Below the pieces are notes generated by a model. That model searched no databases. It had not been told where the DNA came from and was given only the letters and a program-made list of their open reading frames with translations. A stretch of DNA of 64,000 nt from Bordetella genomosp. 11 (GTDB lineage: Bacteria; Pseudomonadota; Gammaproteobacteria; Burkholderiales; Burkholderiaceae_B). Position 1 is the first letter of the stretch; every line of letters begins with the position of its first letter. This document shows positions 19,008 to 28,701 of the stretch, one piece after another. The DNA lies in NCBI RefSeq assembly GCF_002261215.1, contig NZ_NEVS01000002.1:62001-126000 (forward strand). Direction: 5' to 3'. The translations under genes and the position numbers were made by a program.

Positions 19008-19915
19008 TGCGCGGCCTCCGCAGCGGCGCGGCCGGCCAGCATGGGGAAGCCCAGCCGTTCGCGGGAGTCGTAATAGGCCTGCGCGATGGCCCGCGACAGG
19101 TTGCGGATGCGGCCGATGTAGGCGGCGCGCTCGGTCACGCTGATGGCGCCACGCGCGTCCAGCAGGTTGAAGGTATGCGCGGCCTTGAGCACCGCTTCAT
19201 AGGCGGGCAGGGCCAGCGGGACTTCCATCAGGCGCTTGGCCTCGGATTCGTAGTCGTTGAAATGCGCGAACAGCATGTCGGCCGAGGAATATTCGAAGTT
19301 GTAGGTGGATTGTTCCACCTCGTTCTGGTGAAAGACGTCGCCGTACTTGACCGGGCGGCCGTCCGGTCCGACCGTCCATACCAGGTCGTAGACGCTCTGG
19401 ACGTCCTGCAGGTACATGGCCAGGCGTTCCAGGCCGTAGGTGATCTCGCCGGTGGTGGGCGCGCAGTTCAGGCCCCCGACCTGCTGGAAGTACGTGAACT
19501 GGGTGACTTCCATTCCGTTCAGCCACACTTCCCAGCCCAGGCCCCAGGCGCCCAGCGTGGGGTTTTCCCAGTCGTCCTCGACGAAGCGGATGTCGTGGCG
19601 CGTGGGGTCGATGCCCAGCGCCTTCAGCGAACCGATGTACAGGTCCAGGATTTCCGGGGGGGCCGGCTTCAGCACCACCTGATACTGGTAATAGTGCTGC
19701 AGGCGATTGGGGTTTTCGCCGTAGCGGCCATCCTTGGGACGCCGCGACGGCTGCACGTAGGCCGCGCGCCAGGGCTCCGGGCCGATGGCGCGCAGAAAGG
19801 TGGCCGTATGGGAGGTCCCGGCGCCGACTTCCATGTCGTAGGGCTGCAGCAGCGTGCAACCCTGCTTATCCCAGTATTCCTGGAGTTTTAGGATGATTTG
19901 CTGAAAAGTGAGCAT
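19004..19915 (-). CDS. glyQ: glycyl-tRNA synthetase alpha subunit
   Basis: The 303-residue catalytic alpha subunit, beginning [20 protein letters not shown] and including [20 protein letters not shown] and the [20 protein letters not shown] segment, all invariant in GlyQ. The ATG at 19915 matches the conserved N terminus; the frame extends to 19963 without family similarity. It leads the glyQ-glyS-gmhB-plsC-ygjP operon. lnt, commonly upstream in related genomes, is not here; a divergent enoyl-CoA hydratase lies there instead. Confidence 0.97.
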   Translation of the reverse strand: MLTFQQIILKLQEYWDKQGCTLLQPYDMEVGAGTSHTATFLRAIGPEPWRAAYVQPSRRPKDGRYGENPNRLQHYYQYQVVLKPAPPEILDLYIGSLKALGIDPTRHDIRFVEDDWENPTLGAWGLGWEVWLNGMEVTQFTYFQQVGGLNCAPTTGEITYGLERLAMYLQDVQSVYDLVWTVGPDGRPVKYGDVFHQNEVEQSTYNFEYSSADMLFAHFNDYESEAKRLMEVPLALPAYEAVLKAAHTFNLLDARGAISVTERAAYIGRIRNLSRAIAQAYYDSRERLGFPMLAGRAAAEAAQ

Positions 19916-20080
19916 GGTGCTGGGGAAATCGCCGGGTCGGCCTGCCGATGGGAAACCCGGCATTTTACTGGAGGCGGCCCGCCTGCCGGAAAAACGCTGT
20001 CGCCGTTGGTCGTATCATTCCATTTCCGCGGCCAGCCGGCCCAGACCGCCCGCGCCGCCCCTAGGAAGGAGAACTACGCC

Positions 20081-20848
20081 ATGGCCGATCTGATCAAGGT
20101 TGAACTGGTCGACGGTATTCAAACCATCACCATCAACCGTCCCGACGCCCGCAATGCCATCAACCTGGAAACCGCGCAGGCCATGGCCGCGGCGCTGGAC
20201 GAGCTCGACAATAACCCGGCCGCGCGCATCGGCATCCTGACCGGCGCCAACCAGACGTTTTCCTCCGGTATGGATTTGAAGGCCTTCGCGCAGAGCGGCG
20301 AACGCCCCCTGATCCCCGGACGCGGCTTCGCCGGGCTGAACGAGGCGCCGCCGAAGAAGCCGCTGATCGCCGCCGTCGAAGGCTACGCCTTGGCTGGCGG
20401 TTTCGAGATCGCGCTGGCCTGCGACCTGATCGTCGCCGCCCGCAACGCAAGTTTCGGGCTGCCCGAAGTCAAGCGGGGGCTGGTGGCGGGGTCCGGCGGC
20501 ATGCTGCGCCTGCCGCGTCGCCTGCCTTATCACATCGCCATGGAGGTCATCCTTACCGGCGACATGCTCAGTGCCGAGCGTGCCCATTCCTACGGCCTGG
20601 TCAATCGCCTGTCGGAGCCCGGCCAGGCGCTGGCCGAGGCCACCGCGCTGGCGCGCGCCATCGTCGAGAACGCCCCGCTGGCGGTGCAGACCGCCAAGAG
20701 CATCGTGTCCCAGGCCGTGGATTGGGACCAGGCCGGCATGTTCGACCGCCAGCGGCCCCTGATCGCGCACATCTTCACCTCGGCCGACGCCAAGGAAGGC
20801 TCGACCGCCTTCAAGGAAAAGCGCAAGCCCGTCTGGCAAGGAAAGTGA
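20081..20848 (+). CDS. enoyl-CoA hydratase/isomerase family (crotonase) protein
   Basis: A 255-residue crotonase-fold protein. The two oxyanion-hole segments are visible: FSSGMDLKAFAQ and ALAGGFEIALACDLIVAA, followed by FGLPEVKRGLVAGSGG, where Glu of LPEVKRG is at a catalytic-glutamate position for hydratases. The second catalytic Glu region reads AGSGGMLRLPRRLP. Likely hydrates or isomerises an enoyl-CoA in acid degradation; the exact substrate is not determinable. AGGAAGGAG nine bases upstream fixes the ATG at 20081. The gene is 106 bases upstream of fumarase in the same direction. Confidence 0.86.
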   Translation: MADLIKVELVDGIQTITINRPDARNAINLETAQAMAAALDELDNNPAARIGILTGANQTFSSGMDLKAFAQSGERPLIPGRGFAGLNEAPPKKPLIAAVEGYALAGGFEIALACDLIVAARNASFGLPEVKRGLVAGSGGMLRLPRRLPYHIAMEVILTGDMLSAERAHSYGLVNRLSEPGQALAEATALARAIVENAPLAVQTAKSIVSQAVDWDQAGMFDRQRPLIAHIFTSADAKEGSTAFKEKRKPVWQGK

Positions 20849-20954
20849 ACCCCATCCGGCGTGCCGCGCCGACAAAGGCGGCACGCCGTCCTATACTTCC
20901 GGCCGCGGTCCCGCCGGCCGCCACCGCCCACCCCCTTTACCGCTACCGTACGTC

Positions 20955-22475
20955 ATGACCCTCATCAAGGAAGAAGACTTCATCCAGTCCATCGCGGATG
21001 GCATCCAGTTCATCAGCTATTACCACCCTGTGGACTACATCCGCCACCTGGCGCGCGCCTACGAGCGCGAGGAAAGCCCGGCGGCGCGCGACGCCATCGC
21101 GCAGATCCTGACCAACTCGCGCATGTGCGCCGAAGGCAAGCGGCCGCTGTGCCAGGACACCGGCATCGTCAACGTTTTCCTGAAAGTCGGCATGAACGTG
21201 CGCTTCGAGACGTCGCGCAGCCTGCAGGAGTTGTGCGATGAAGGCGTGCGGCGCGGTTACACGAACGCCGACAATCCCCTGCGCGCCTCCGTGCTGGCCG
21301 ATCCGCTGTTCGCCCGCCGCAATACCAAGGACAACACGCCCTGTATCGTGAATGTCGAGCTGGTCCCGGGCGACAAGGTCGACGTGCAATTGGCGTCCAA
21401 GGGCGGCGGTTCGGAGAACAAATCCAAGTTCGCCATGCTGAACCCGAGCGATTCGCTGGTGGACTGGGTGCTGAAGACGGTGCCCACCATGGGCGCCGGC
21501 TGGTGTCCGCCCGGCATGCTGGGCATTGGCGTCGGCGGCACGGCCGAAAAAGCCATGCTGATGGCCAAGCAGTCGCTCATGGACGATATCGACATGTACG
21601 AACTGCTGCAGCGCGGCCCGCAGAACAAGCTGGAGGAACTGCGCATCGAGCTCTATGAAAAGGTCAATGCGCTGGGTATCGGCGCGCAGGGCCTGGGCGG
21701 GCTGACCACGGTGCTGGATATCAAGATCGCCACCTTCCCCACGCATGCCGCCTCGCTGCCCGTGGCGATGATTCCCAACTGCGCGGCCACCCGCCACGCG
21801 CATTTCGAATTGGACGGCAGCGGCCCCGCGCACCTGGCGCCGCCCTCGCTGTCCGAGTGGCCCGAAGTGCGCTGGGCGCCGGACTACAACAAGTCCAAAC
21901 AGGTCAACCTGGATACGCTGACCAAGGAAGAAGTGGCCAGCTGGAAGCCGGGGCAGACGCTGCTGCTGTCGGGCAAGATGCTGACCGGCCGGGATGCCGC
22001 GCACAAGCGCATCCAGGACATGCTGGCCAAGGGCGAGCCGTTGCCGGTGGACTTCCGCAACCGGGTCATTTACTACGTCGGCCCGGTCGACCCCGTACGC
22101 GACGAGGTAGTGGGGCCGGCAGGCCCGACCACGTCCACGCGCATGGACAAGTTCACCGACATGATGCTGGACAAGACCGGCCTGATCGCCATGATCGGCA
22201 AGTCCGAGCGCGGCCCGGTCGCCATCGAGGCCATCCGCAAGCATCAATCCGCTTACCTGATGGCGGTGGGCGGCGCGGCCTACCTGGTTTCCAAGGCCAT
22301 CCGCGCCGCCAAGGTGCTGGCCTTCGAGGACCTGGGCATGGAAGCGATCTACGAGTTCGACGTCAAGGACATGCCTGTCACCGTGGCCGTGGATGCGCAG
22401 GGAACCTCCGTGCACACCACCGGCCCGCGCGAATGGCAGGCCAGGATCGGCAAGATCCCGGTCGCCGTGGTCTGA
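20955..22475 (+). CDS. fumA: class I fumarate hydratase (iron-sulfur)
   Basis: A 506-residue single-chain class I fumarase with fused alpha and beta domains, converting fumarate to malate in the TCA cycle. Candidate [4Fe-4S] ligands are C66 (RPLCQDTG), C184 (GAGWCPPGM) and C276 (IPNCAATRH), one in each of the family's conserved ligand regions. The beta domain carries GPAGPTTSTRMDKFTDMML. A class II enzyme (fumC) is also in the window at 34.5 kb, so the organism has an iron-dependent and an iron-independent fumarase. Confidence 0.93.
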   Translation: MTLIKEEDFIQSIADGIQFISYYHPVDYIRHLARAYEREESPAARDAIAQILTNSRMCAEGKRPLCQDTGIVNVFLKVGMNVRFETSRSLQELCDEGVRRGYTNADNPLRASVLADPLFARRNTKDNTPCIVNVELVPGDKVDVQLASKGGGSENKSKFAMLNPSDSLVDWVLKTVPTMGAGWCPPGMLGIGVGGTAEKAMLMAKQSLMDDIDMYELLQRGPQNKLEELRIELYEKVNALGIGAQGLGGLTTVLDIKIATFPTHAASLPVAMIPNCAATRHAHFELDGSGPAHLAPPSLSEWPEVRWAPDYNKSKQVNLDTLTKEEVASWKPGQTLLLSGKMLTGRDAAHKRIQDMLAKGEPLPVDFRNRVIYYVGPVDPVRDEVVGPAGPTTSTRMDKFTDMMLDKTGLIAMIGKSERGPVAIEAIRKHQSAYLMAVGGAAYLVSKAIRAAKVLAFEDLGMEAIYEFDVKDMPVTVAVDAQGTSVHTTGPREWQARIGKIPVAVV

Positions 22476-22658
22476 TGCGCCCGTAAGCCGCGACGCCCGG
22501 CCATGGCTGGGCGTCGCAGCCGCCGGTTCCGCGATGGCCTCGGCGGTCGGCGGGAGAGGCCCGGCGCTTATGCGTACCGTTCGTTCCGAAGTCGCGCGCC
22601 CCGAATGTTGGAGATGGATCCAGCGTTCGGGGCGTTTCGCTTTTGCGGCCACGCGCAC

Positions 22659-22724
22659 GCTACGGCAGGCGCCGTAGCATCGGCGCGCCGATCCGATTCA
22701 GAATGTGCCGGCAGCCGCGGCTGC
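22659..22724. promoter_or_regulatory. cluster of three perfect palindromes between fumarase and the MFS gene
   Basis: The 291-base gap after fumarase holds an 8-bp stem with a 4-base loop (GCTACGGC-AGGC-GCCGTAGC, 22659-22678), an overlapping 14-bp palindrome ATCGGCGCGCCGAT (22679-22692) and another, GCAGCCGCGGCTGC (22711-22724). The first could be a terminator without a strong U tract; the others could be operator half-sites or extragenic palindromes. No assigned factor. Confidence 0.5.
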
Positions 22725-22766
22725 CGCGGCTGTCGTGGCGCCTTAAGGCTGATTGGAGCGTCTCGC

Positions 22767-24110
22767 ATGCATATCGAATCCGCGCCGCGGCCTTCGCGGT
22801 TCCTCGGCACACGGGTGGTACGGTGTGCCTTCGTCTTGGCGGTTTTCGGCTGGGGAACGGGCTTCTACGGGCCGCCCGTCTATCTGGCCGAGGTAGCGGC
22901 CCGGACAGGCTGGCCGCTGGCCTTGATCTCGACGGCGGTCACCTTGCATTTCCTGGTGGGCGCGCTGGTGGCCGCGAACTTGCCGCGCCTGCATGCTCGC
23001 CTTGGACTGGCGTCGACGACCGCGGCCGGCGCGCTGATGACCGGCATCGGGGTGTTCGGCTGGGCGACGGCGTGGCAAAGCTGGCAATTGTTCGCCGCCG
23101 CCCTGCTCAGCGGGGCGGGTTGGGTGGCGATGGGCGCCGTGGCCGTCAATGCCATCATCGCGCGTTGGTATGTGGCCGGCCGCCCGGGGGCGCTGGCCAG
23201 CGCGTACAACGGCGCCAGCGTGGGCGGGGTGATTTTTTCGCCGCTATGGGTGGCCCTGATCCATGCCTGGGGGTTTCCGGCGGCGGCGGCAGGCGTGGGT
23301 GTGGCGATGTTCCTCGTCGTCGCGGCGATGAGCCGCTCGGTGTTCTCGCGTACCCCAGAAAGTCTTGGGCAGCGGCCGGACGGCGGCATCGCCGCGCCCG
23401 CGGGACCGGCGCGCCATCGGTGCCCGCATGGAGAGTCGCCGCGCAAAGCGCTATGGCGCGACCGGGCCTTCCTGACCCTGGCGGGCGCCATGGCGTTGGG
23501 CTTATTCGCGCAGATCGGCTTGCTGGCCCACCTTTTCACCCAGCTTGCCCCCATCCTGGGCGCGCAGGCCGCGGGGATTCTGATGGGCGGCTGTACCGCG
23601 TGCGCCATCGTGGGGCGTTCGCTGGCGGTACGGATGGTCTCGCCCCGCGGCGTCCCGTCCGCACCAGGGACTTTACGGATGAGCGACCGTCGCCGTGTGG
23701 CGGCGGCAAGCTATGCGGTACAGGCATTGGGCGCAGCCATCCTGTGGGGCGCGTGGGGTGGGCAGGTGTGGCTCATCGTCCTGGGAGTCGCGCTGTTCGG
23801 CGCCGGCATCGGCAACGCCACGTCGCTGCCGCCCGCCATCGCGCAAGCCGATTTTGCAGAGGCCGATGTCTCGAGGGTAGTGGGCCTGATCGTGGCGATC
23901 GCCCAAGCCGCTTATGCCTTCGCGCCGGCGGTTTTCGGGATGCTGTTGTACGCCGGACAGCCTGGCCCGTCGTTGGATGGCGGACACGGATGGCGATTGT
24001 TCGCCGCCGCGATGGCGGTTCAGATCGCCGCGGCGGCTGTGTTGCTGGCGGGGCGGGGCGGCGGCGATACGGCCGCCTCGGGCGCTTCCCTGCCGCTGGC
24101 CAGACGCTAG
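22767..24110 (+). CDS. major facilitator superfamily transporter
   Basis: A 447-residue inner-membrane transporter with about 12 hydrophobic segments in two halves, separated by a charged cytoplasmic loop near residues 195-230. The family-like segment NAIIARWYVAGRPGALASAYNGAS and the first helix GWGTGFYGPPVYLAE resemble monocarboxylate-type (OFA/MCT-like) MFS members; the substrate is unknown. GGAG with eight-base spacing decides the ATG at 22767. It converges on folK with a single base between stops. Confidence 0.85.
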   Translation: MHIESAPRPSRFLGTRVVRCAFVLAVFGWGTGFYGPPVYLAEVAARTGWPLALISTAVTLHFLVGALVAANLPRLHARLGLASTTAAGALMTGIGVFGWATAWQSWQLFAAALLSGAGWVAMGAVAVNAIIARWYVAGRPGALASAYNGASVGGVIFSPLWVALIHAWGFPAAAAGVGVAMFLVVAAMSRSVFSRTPESLGQRPDGGIAAPAGPARHRCPHGESPRKALWRDRAFLTLAGAMALGLFAQIGLLAHLFTQLAPILGAQAAGILMGGCTACAIVGRSLAVRMVSPRGVPSAPGTLRMSDRRRVAAASYAVQALGAAILWGAWGGQVWLIVLGVALFGAGIGNATSLPPAIAQADFAEADVSRVVGLIVAIAQAAYAFAPAVFGMLLYAGQPGPSLDGGHGWRLFAAAMAVQIAAAAVLLAGRGGGDTAASGASLPLARR

Positions 24111-24111
24111 G

Positions 24112-24660
24112 TCAACGTTCGCCTGGCTGGTCGGGCATGCGTTGGATGGCCTGGTCGCCGCACCGGGCCAGCCATGTATCCAGGGTGTTTTCGCCCAGCA
24201 TCATCGCCGGCGCGAGATCGCGCAAAGGCAGCAGCACGAAGGCGCGTTCGTGCATGCGCGGATGGGGCAGCGTCAGCCGCTGCGTTTCCAGCCGGACGTC
24301 GCCGTGGATCAGCAGGTCCAGGTCCAGCGTGCGCGGGGCATTCCGATAGGGGCGTTCGCGTCCATGCCGATGTTCGATGCCCTGCAGGACATCCAGCAGG
24401 TCCAGCGGCCCCAGGGTGGTCCGCAACCGGGCGACCGCGTTGACGAAGTCGGGGCCGCTTGCGTCGACCGGCGCCGACCGATAGAAAGGCGATGCGACGC
24501 AATCCTCGATACCCGGCGTCGCGGCCAGTTCGTCCAGGGCCTGGCGCAGGGAAGCGATGCTGTCCCCCAGGTTGGACCCCAGGCCGACGTAGGCGGTGGC
24601 GCCTGGCGCGTGGCCGGCCAATGGCGCGCGTTGTTCGGCGTCGGATCCGGACACCGCCAT
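24112..24660 (-). CDS. folK: 2-amino-4-hydroxy-6-hydroxymethyldihydropteridine pyrophosphokinase
   Basis: A 182-residue HPPK, which transfers pyrophosphate from ATP to the pterin in folate synthesis. It has AYVGLGSNLGD (23-33) and the signature RNAPRTLDLDLLIHG (about 106-120) with the catalytic aspartates, then PHPRMHERAFVLLPL. The first ~20 residues are not conserved. The ATG at 24660 follows the pcnB stop by four bases, placing it as the last gene of the hda-HAD-pcnB-folK operon. Confidence 0.93.
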   Translation of the reverse strand: MAVSGSDAEQRAPLAGHAPGATAYVGLGSNLGDSIASLRQALDELAATPGIEDCVASPFYRSAPVDASGPDFVNAVARLRTTLGPLDLLDVLQGIEHRHGRERPYRNAPRTLDLDLLIHGDVRLETQRLTLPHPRMHERAFVLLPLRDLAPAMMLGENTLDTWLARCGDQAIQRMPDQPGER

Positions 24661-24664
24661 CGGC

Positions 24665-26035
24665 TTACTCGTCGTGGCCGTGCGCGGCCATGGCCTGGCC
24701 GGCGCCACCGCTGCGCCGGCGCGTGCGCCGGCGGCGCTGCGGGGCGGCGTCCTCGCCCTTGGCGCGCGGCGCGCGCGATGCTTCGTCGATCATTTGGGCG
24801 CGCGTGGCGTCGTCGCCATTGGCCAGGTCCATCCACCACTGCGCCAGTACGCTGTCGAATTCGCCGGCCGCGGCGCGCAGTTGCAGGAAATCGCAGGCGG
24901 CGCGGAAGCGCGGCTGCTCCAGCATGCGGTAGATGGTCTTGCCCACGCGGCGCTCGAAGCGCGGCTGCATGAACCAGATCTCGCGCATATCGGCCGAGAA
25001 GCGGCGCTGGATGGCCAGCTTTTCGGTCTGTTCGTCGAGTACGGAATCCGCCGCCTGCAGCAGCGCGGGAATCGGCAGCTCGCCTTGCTTGCACAAGTCG
25101 CGCCATCGGACTTCCACCTGCTGCCAAAGCAGCGCGGCGAAGAGGAAGCTCGGACTGATGGTCTTGCCGGCGCGCACGCGGGCGTCCGTGCGTTCCAGCG
25201 CGAGTTCGACGAACTGCTCGCCCTGCGGCTGTTCAAGCACTACATCCAGCAGGGGCAGCACACCGTGATGCAGGCCCTGGGCGCGCAACTGCCGCAGGCA
25301 GTCCATGGCATGGCCGCAGGTCAGCAGCTTCAGCATTTCGTCGAACAGCCGCGATGCCGGAACGTTCTCGATCAGGCTGGACATGGACTGGATGGGCGCG
25401 CGCGTCTGGTCGTCGATAACGCCGTTCAGCTTGGCGGCGAAGCGCACCGCGCGCAGCATGCGTACCGGATCTTCCCGATAGCGCTTGGCGGGATCGCCGA
25501 TCATCCGCACGACCCGTTTCTTCAGGTCCGCGACACCGTTGTGGTAGTCGATGACGACTTCCGTCAGGGGGTCGTAGTACAGGGCATTCAGCGTGAAGTC
25601 GCGTCGTGCCGCGTCTTCCTCCTGGCTGCCGAAGACGTTGTCGCGCAGGATGCGGCCGTGTTCGTCGGTTTCCGTATCTTCCGTGGCCAGCGCGCGGAAG
25701 GTCGAGGTCTCGATGATCTCCTGGCCGAAGACCACATGCACCAGCTGGAAGCGGCGCCCGATGATGCGGGCGCGCCGGAACAGCGGACGGATTTCTTCCG
25801 GGGTGGCGTTGGTGGCGACGTCGAAATCCTTGGGCTCGATGCCGACGATCAGGTCGCGTACCGCGCCGCCGACGATGTAGGCCTCGTAGCCGGCCTGCCG
25901 CAGGACTTCGCACACCTTGATGGCATGCCGCGATACATTGCGGCGGTCAATGCCATGGCGCTCTTTCGGGATGCGCAGCGGGCCACGCCCCGGGAAGAGA
26001 CGGGCGACGAATTTTTTTATGGTTTCCGTGATCAT
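24665..26035 (-). CDS. pcnB: poly(A) polymerase I
   Basis: Adds 3' poly(A) tails that promote RNA decay. The 456-residue product has the nucleotidyltransferase core YIVGGAVRDLIVGIEPKDFD (Gly-Gly and the DxD metal pair), the ARRDFTLNALYYD motif and a PAP-type extension. The C-terminal ~40 residues are basic (RRRRTRRRSGG), as is typical of PcnB and absent from CCA-adding enzymes. The ATG at 26035 gives ITETIKKFVARLFPG; the upstream frame has no similarity. Confidence 0.94.
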   Translation of the reverse strand: MITETIKKFVARLFPGRGPLRIPKERHGIDRRNVSRHAIKVCEVLRQAGYEAYIVGGAVRDLIVGIEPKDFDVATNATPEEIRPLFRRARIIGRRFQLVHVVFGQEIIETSTFRALATEDTETDEHGRILRDNVFGSQEEDAARRDFTLNALYYDPLTEVVIDYHNGVADLKKRVVRMIGDPAKRYREDPVRMLRAVRFAAKLNGVIDDQTRAPIQSMSSLIENVPASRLFDEMLKLLTCGHAMDCLRQLRAQGLHHGVLPLLDVVLEQPQGEQFVELALERTDARVRAGKTISPSFLFAALLWQQVEVRWRDLCKQGELPIPALLQAADSVLDEQTEKLAIQRRFSADMREIWFMQPRFERRVGKTIYRMLEQPRFRAACDFLQLRAAAGEFDSVLAQWWMDLANGDDATRAQMIDEASRAPRAKGEDAAPQRRRRTRRRSGGAGQAMAAHGHDE

Positions 26036-26040
26036 CGAAT

Positions 26041-26739
26041 TCAGGACTTCGCATCTTCCATGTGGGCAAACAGATCCAGCACCTGCCATCCGTTCGCCTG
26101 CGCAAGCTCGCGCAGCGCGGGACTGGGATTGGTCGCCACCGGCCGGGTGACCGCTTCGAGCAGCGGCACGTCGTTGATCGAGTCGCTATAAAAAAACGTT
26201 TCGGAGAAATCCGCAAGGGTCAGCCCCATGCCGGCCAGCCAATCGTTTACCCGTACCACCTTGCCTTCCTTGAAGCTGGGCGTGCCCGCGATGCGGCCCG
26301 TATAGCGGCCGGCGATGTATTCGGGTACGGTGGCGATCAGGTGCGGCACGCCGAAGGCGCGGCTGATCGGCGCGGTGACGAAATGGTTGGTCGCGGTGAC
26401 CACCGCGCACAGGTCGCCGTTTTCGAGGTGTTGCTGCACCAGCCGCGTGGCCGTGTGCTCGATGGCCGGCCGGATGACCTCGGCCATGTACTGCTCGTGC
26501 CACAGGGCCAGCTCGAACGGCGTATGCGCGGCCAGCAGCCCCAGCATGAACTCCGCCGATTGCTCCGCCGTCAGCTCGCCGCGGTTATAGCGCACCATCA
26601 GGTCTTCGTTGCGCGCCCGCGCTTCGTCCGGGTCGCCGGCGCGGCCGGTGCGGGCCAGGAAGTCCGCCCACTGGTAATCGCTATCCAGGGGCAGCAGCGT
26701 GTGATCGAGATCGAAGAGGGCCAGGCGTACAGCAGTCAT
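26041..26739 (-). CDS. HAD-superfamily (SerB/IB-type) phosphatase
   Basis: A 232-residue HAD hydrolase of subfamily IB. The nucleophile motif is LALFDLDHTLLPLDSD, with the Thr/Lys motifs (VVTATNHF and KEGKVVRV) and the acidic motif FYSDSINDVPLLEAV all in order. It resembles small-molecule phosphatases near phosphoserine phosphatase; the substrate is unassigned. ATG overlaps the hda stop (ATGA) and it is followed by pcnB after five bases, an arrangement conserved in Burkholderiales. Confidence 0.88.
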   Translation of the reverse strand: MTAVRLALFDLDHTLLPLDSDYQWADFLARTGRAGDPDEARARNEDLMVRYNRGELTAEQSAEFMLGLLAAHTPFELALWHEQYMAEVIRPAIEHTATRLVQQHLENGDLCAVVTATNHFVTAPISRAFGVPHLIATVPEYIAGRYTGRIAGTPSFKEGKVVRVNDWLAGMGLTLADFSETFFYSDSINDVPLLEAVTRPVATNPSPALRELAQANGWQVLDLFAHMEDAKS

Positions 26740-27437
26740 GAGGTAGGGGTATCCGGATCCGCCAGCATTGCGCGCAGCAGCGGTATGGTCAGGGGCCGGC
26801 GCGTCGCCAGCGAATAGCGGTCCAGGGCGTCCAGCAGCGCGGCCAGGCGGCGCATGTCGCGCTCGTAATGGGTAAGCATCCAGTTGATGACTTCCGGCGC
26901 CAGCTGCAGGCCGCGTTCGGCGGCCTGCGCGGACAGCGCCGCCAGTTTGTCGGCATCGGAAAGCGGATCCAGGCGGAATACCAGGTCCCACCCGAGCCGG
27001 GTGCGAAGGTCCTCGCGCAGCGGCATGGCCAGTGGCGCCCGGTCGCCCGCGACGGCCAGGGCGAAAGCATGCTGGGTTGCCGCCGACTCGCGCCAGCGAT
27101 TGTACAAGGCAAACAGCGCGGCCTGTCCGGCGTCGTCCATGCGGTGCAGGTCGTCGACGGCCACGATGGCCGGCATGGGGTCGCCGGGACCGGCCTGCGC
27201 CAGCCTGGCCAGCTCCGCCGCAGCGTCCCGGGCGCCGATATAACGGCCGCCGGGCACGCCGGCGATGGCACGCAGCAGGTGGCTGCGTCCGCAGCCGGCC
27301 GGGCCCCATAGGTACAGCGCCCCGCCCGGGGACAGGCGGCGCGCCGCGTCCAGCGCCTGTCCATTCGGACCGGCGATGTAGTTTCCGAGCGAAGGCGCCG
27401 GCTCGGGAAGGACGTCTAGCAGCAGCTGGCGATTCAT
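26736..27437 (-). CDS. hda: DnaA regulatory inactivator Hda
   Basis: A 233-residue DnaA-like AAA+ protein that, with the sliding clamp, stimulates ATP hydrolysis by DnaA after initiation. Residues about 45-53 form GPAGCGRSH, the Arg-for-Lys Walker A also seen in E. coli Hda; [11 protein letters not shown] is Walker B. The N terminus [13 protein letters not shown] contains the QLLLDV clamp-binding peptide. It is divergent from purM with a 156-base gap and leads the four-gene operon toward folK. Confidence 0.92.
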   Translation of the reverse strand: MNRQLLLDVLPEPAPSLGNYIAGPNGQALDAARRLSPGGALYLWGPAGCGRSHLLRAIAGVPGGRYIGARDAAAELARLAQAGPGDPMPAIVAVDDLHRMDDAGQAALFALYNRWRESAATQHAFALAVAGDRAPLAMPLREDLRTRLGWDLVFRLDPLSDADKLAALSAQAAERGLQLAPEVINWMLTHYERDMRRLAALLDALDRYSLATRRPLTIPLLRAMLADPDTPTS

Positions 27438-27593
27438 TTGGACAAGGCGGCCCCGCCGTCGCGGGCACGGGGCGCGGCGCGTCGGAAGGGCCGTCCCGGC
27501 GCCTGCCGGCGAAGAAATGGTGGGCTCATCGTAAAATCCGGAAAGCTGACTCGAAAAAATCCCGCAATTTTTACATACCCCACGGTTTTCCTC

Positions 27594-28643
27594 ATGACAA
27601 ATCAACCTTCCGCCCCGTTGACCTACCGCGACGCAGGTGTCGATATCGATGCGGGCGACGCCCTGGTCGACCGCATCAAGCCGCTGGCGGCCCGCACCAT
27701 GCGGCCCGGCGTGCTGGCCGGCATCGGCGGCTTCGGCGCGCTGTTCGAAGTCCCGGGGAAATACCGCGAACCCGTCCTGGTGTCCGGCACGGACGGCGTC
27801 GGCACCAAGCTGAAGCTGGCCTTCCAGTGGAACCGGCACGATACCGTGGGCATCGACCTGGTGGCCATGAGCGTCAACGATATCCTGGTCCAGGGCGCCG
27901 AACCCCTCTTTTTCCTCGATTACTTCGCCTGCGGCAAGTTGTCGGTGGATACGGCCGCGGCCGTGGTCGGCGGCGTCGCCCGCGGCTGCGAACTGGCCGG
28001 CTGCGCGCTGATCGGCGGCGAAACCGCCGAGATGCCGGGAATGTACCCCGATGGCGAATATGACCTGGCCGGCTTCGCGGTCGGCGCGGTCGAAAAATCG
28101 GCCATCATCGACGGCAAATCGATCCGTCCGGGCGACGCCATCCTGGGCCTGGCATCCAGCGGCGCGCATTCCAACGGCTATTCCCTGGTCCGCAAGATCC
28201 TGGATCGCGCCGGCGCGCGGCCTGACCAGGACTTCCATGGCCAGCCGCTGGTCGACGCGGTGATGGCGCCTACCCGCATCTACGTCAAGCCGGTGCTGGC
28301 CGCCATGGCGCGCCACGGCACGGCCATCAAGGGCCTGGCCCACATTACCGGCGGCGGCCTGGTGGAAAACGTCCCCCGCATCCTGCAGGACGACGTCGCC
28401 GCGACGCTGCATCGCGACGCCTGGCAGATGCCGGCATTGTTCAGCTGGCTGCAGCAGCAAGGCGGCGTGGCAGACGCGGAAATGCACCGCGTGTTCAATT
28501 GCGGTATCGGGATGGTCATCGTCGTGGATGCCAGCCAGGCGGATGCCGTCGTGGCAACCCTGCGCGAACACGGCGAAACCGCGACGCGCATCGGCGAGAT
28601 CGTCGCCCGGCAGGGCGACGCCCCGCAGACCGTGGTGCGATAA
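27594..28643 (+). CDS. purM: phosphoribosylformylglycinamidine cyclo-ligase (AIR synthetase)
   Basis: Catalyses the fifth step of purine synthesis, ATP-dependent closure of FGAM to AIR. The 349-residue product has the family blocks [37 protein letters not shown] and [12 protein letters not shown]. The ATG at 27594 matches the conserved N terminus [11 protein letters not shown]; the frame is open upstream only by chance. It converges on miaA. Confidence 0.96.
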   Translation: MTNQPSAPLTYRDAGVDIDAGDALVDRIKPLAARTMRPGVLAGIGGFGALFEVPGKYREPVLVSGTDGVGTKLKLAFQWNRHDTVGIDLVAMSVNDILVQGAEPLFFLDYFACGKLSVDTAAAVVGGVARGCELAGCALIGGETAEMPGMYPDGEYDLAGFAVGAVEKSAIIDGKSIRPGDAILGLASSGAHSNGYSLVRKILDRAGARPDQDFHGQPLVDAVMAPTRIYVKPVLAAMARHGTAIKGLAHITGGGLVENVPRILQDDVAATLHRDAWQMPALFSWLQQQGGVADAEMHRVFNCGIGMVIVVDASQADAVVATLREHGETATRIGEIVARQGDAPQTVVR

Positions 28644-28701
28644 GCGGGCGGTACGGCGCGCAATCGGGGCAGGTGGAAGCGACGGCCGGGCGGATGTCTT
28701 T

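Noticed and set aside
22503..22766. Extended N terminus of the MFS transporter
   Set aside because: Would translate the palindrome cluster; the ATG at 22767 with GGAG and immediate first helix fits better.
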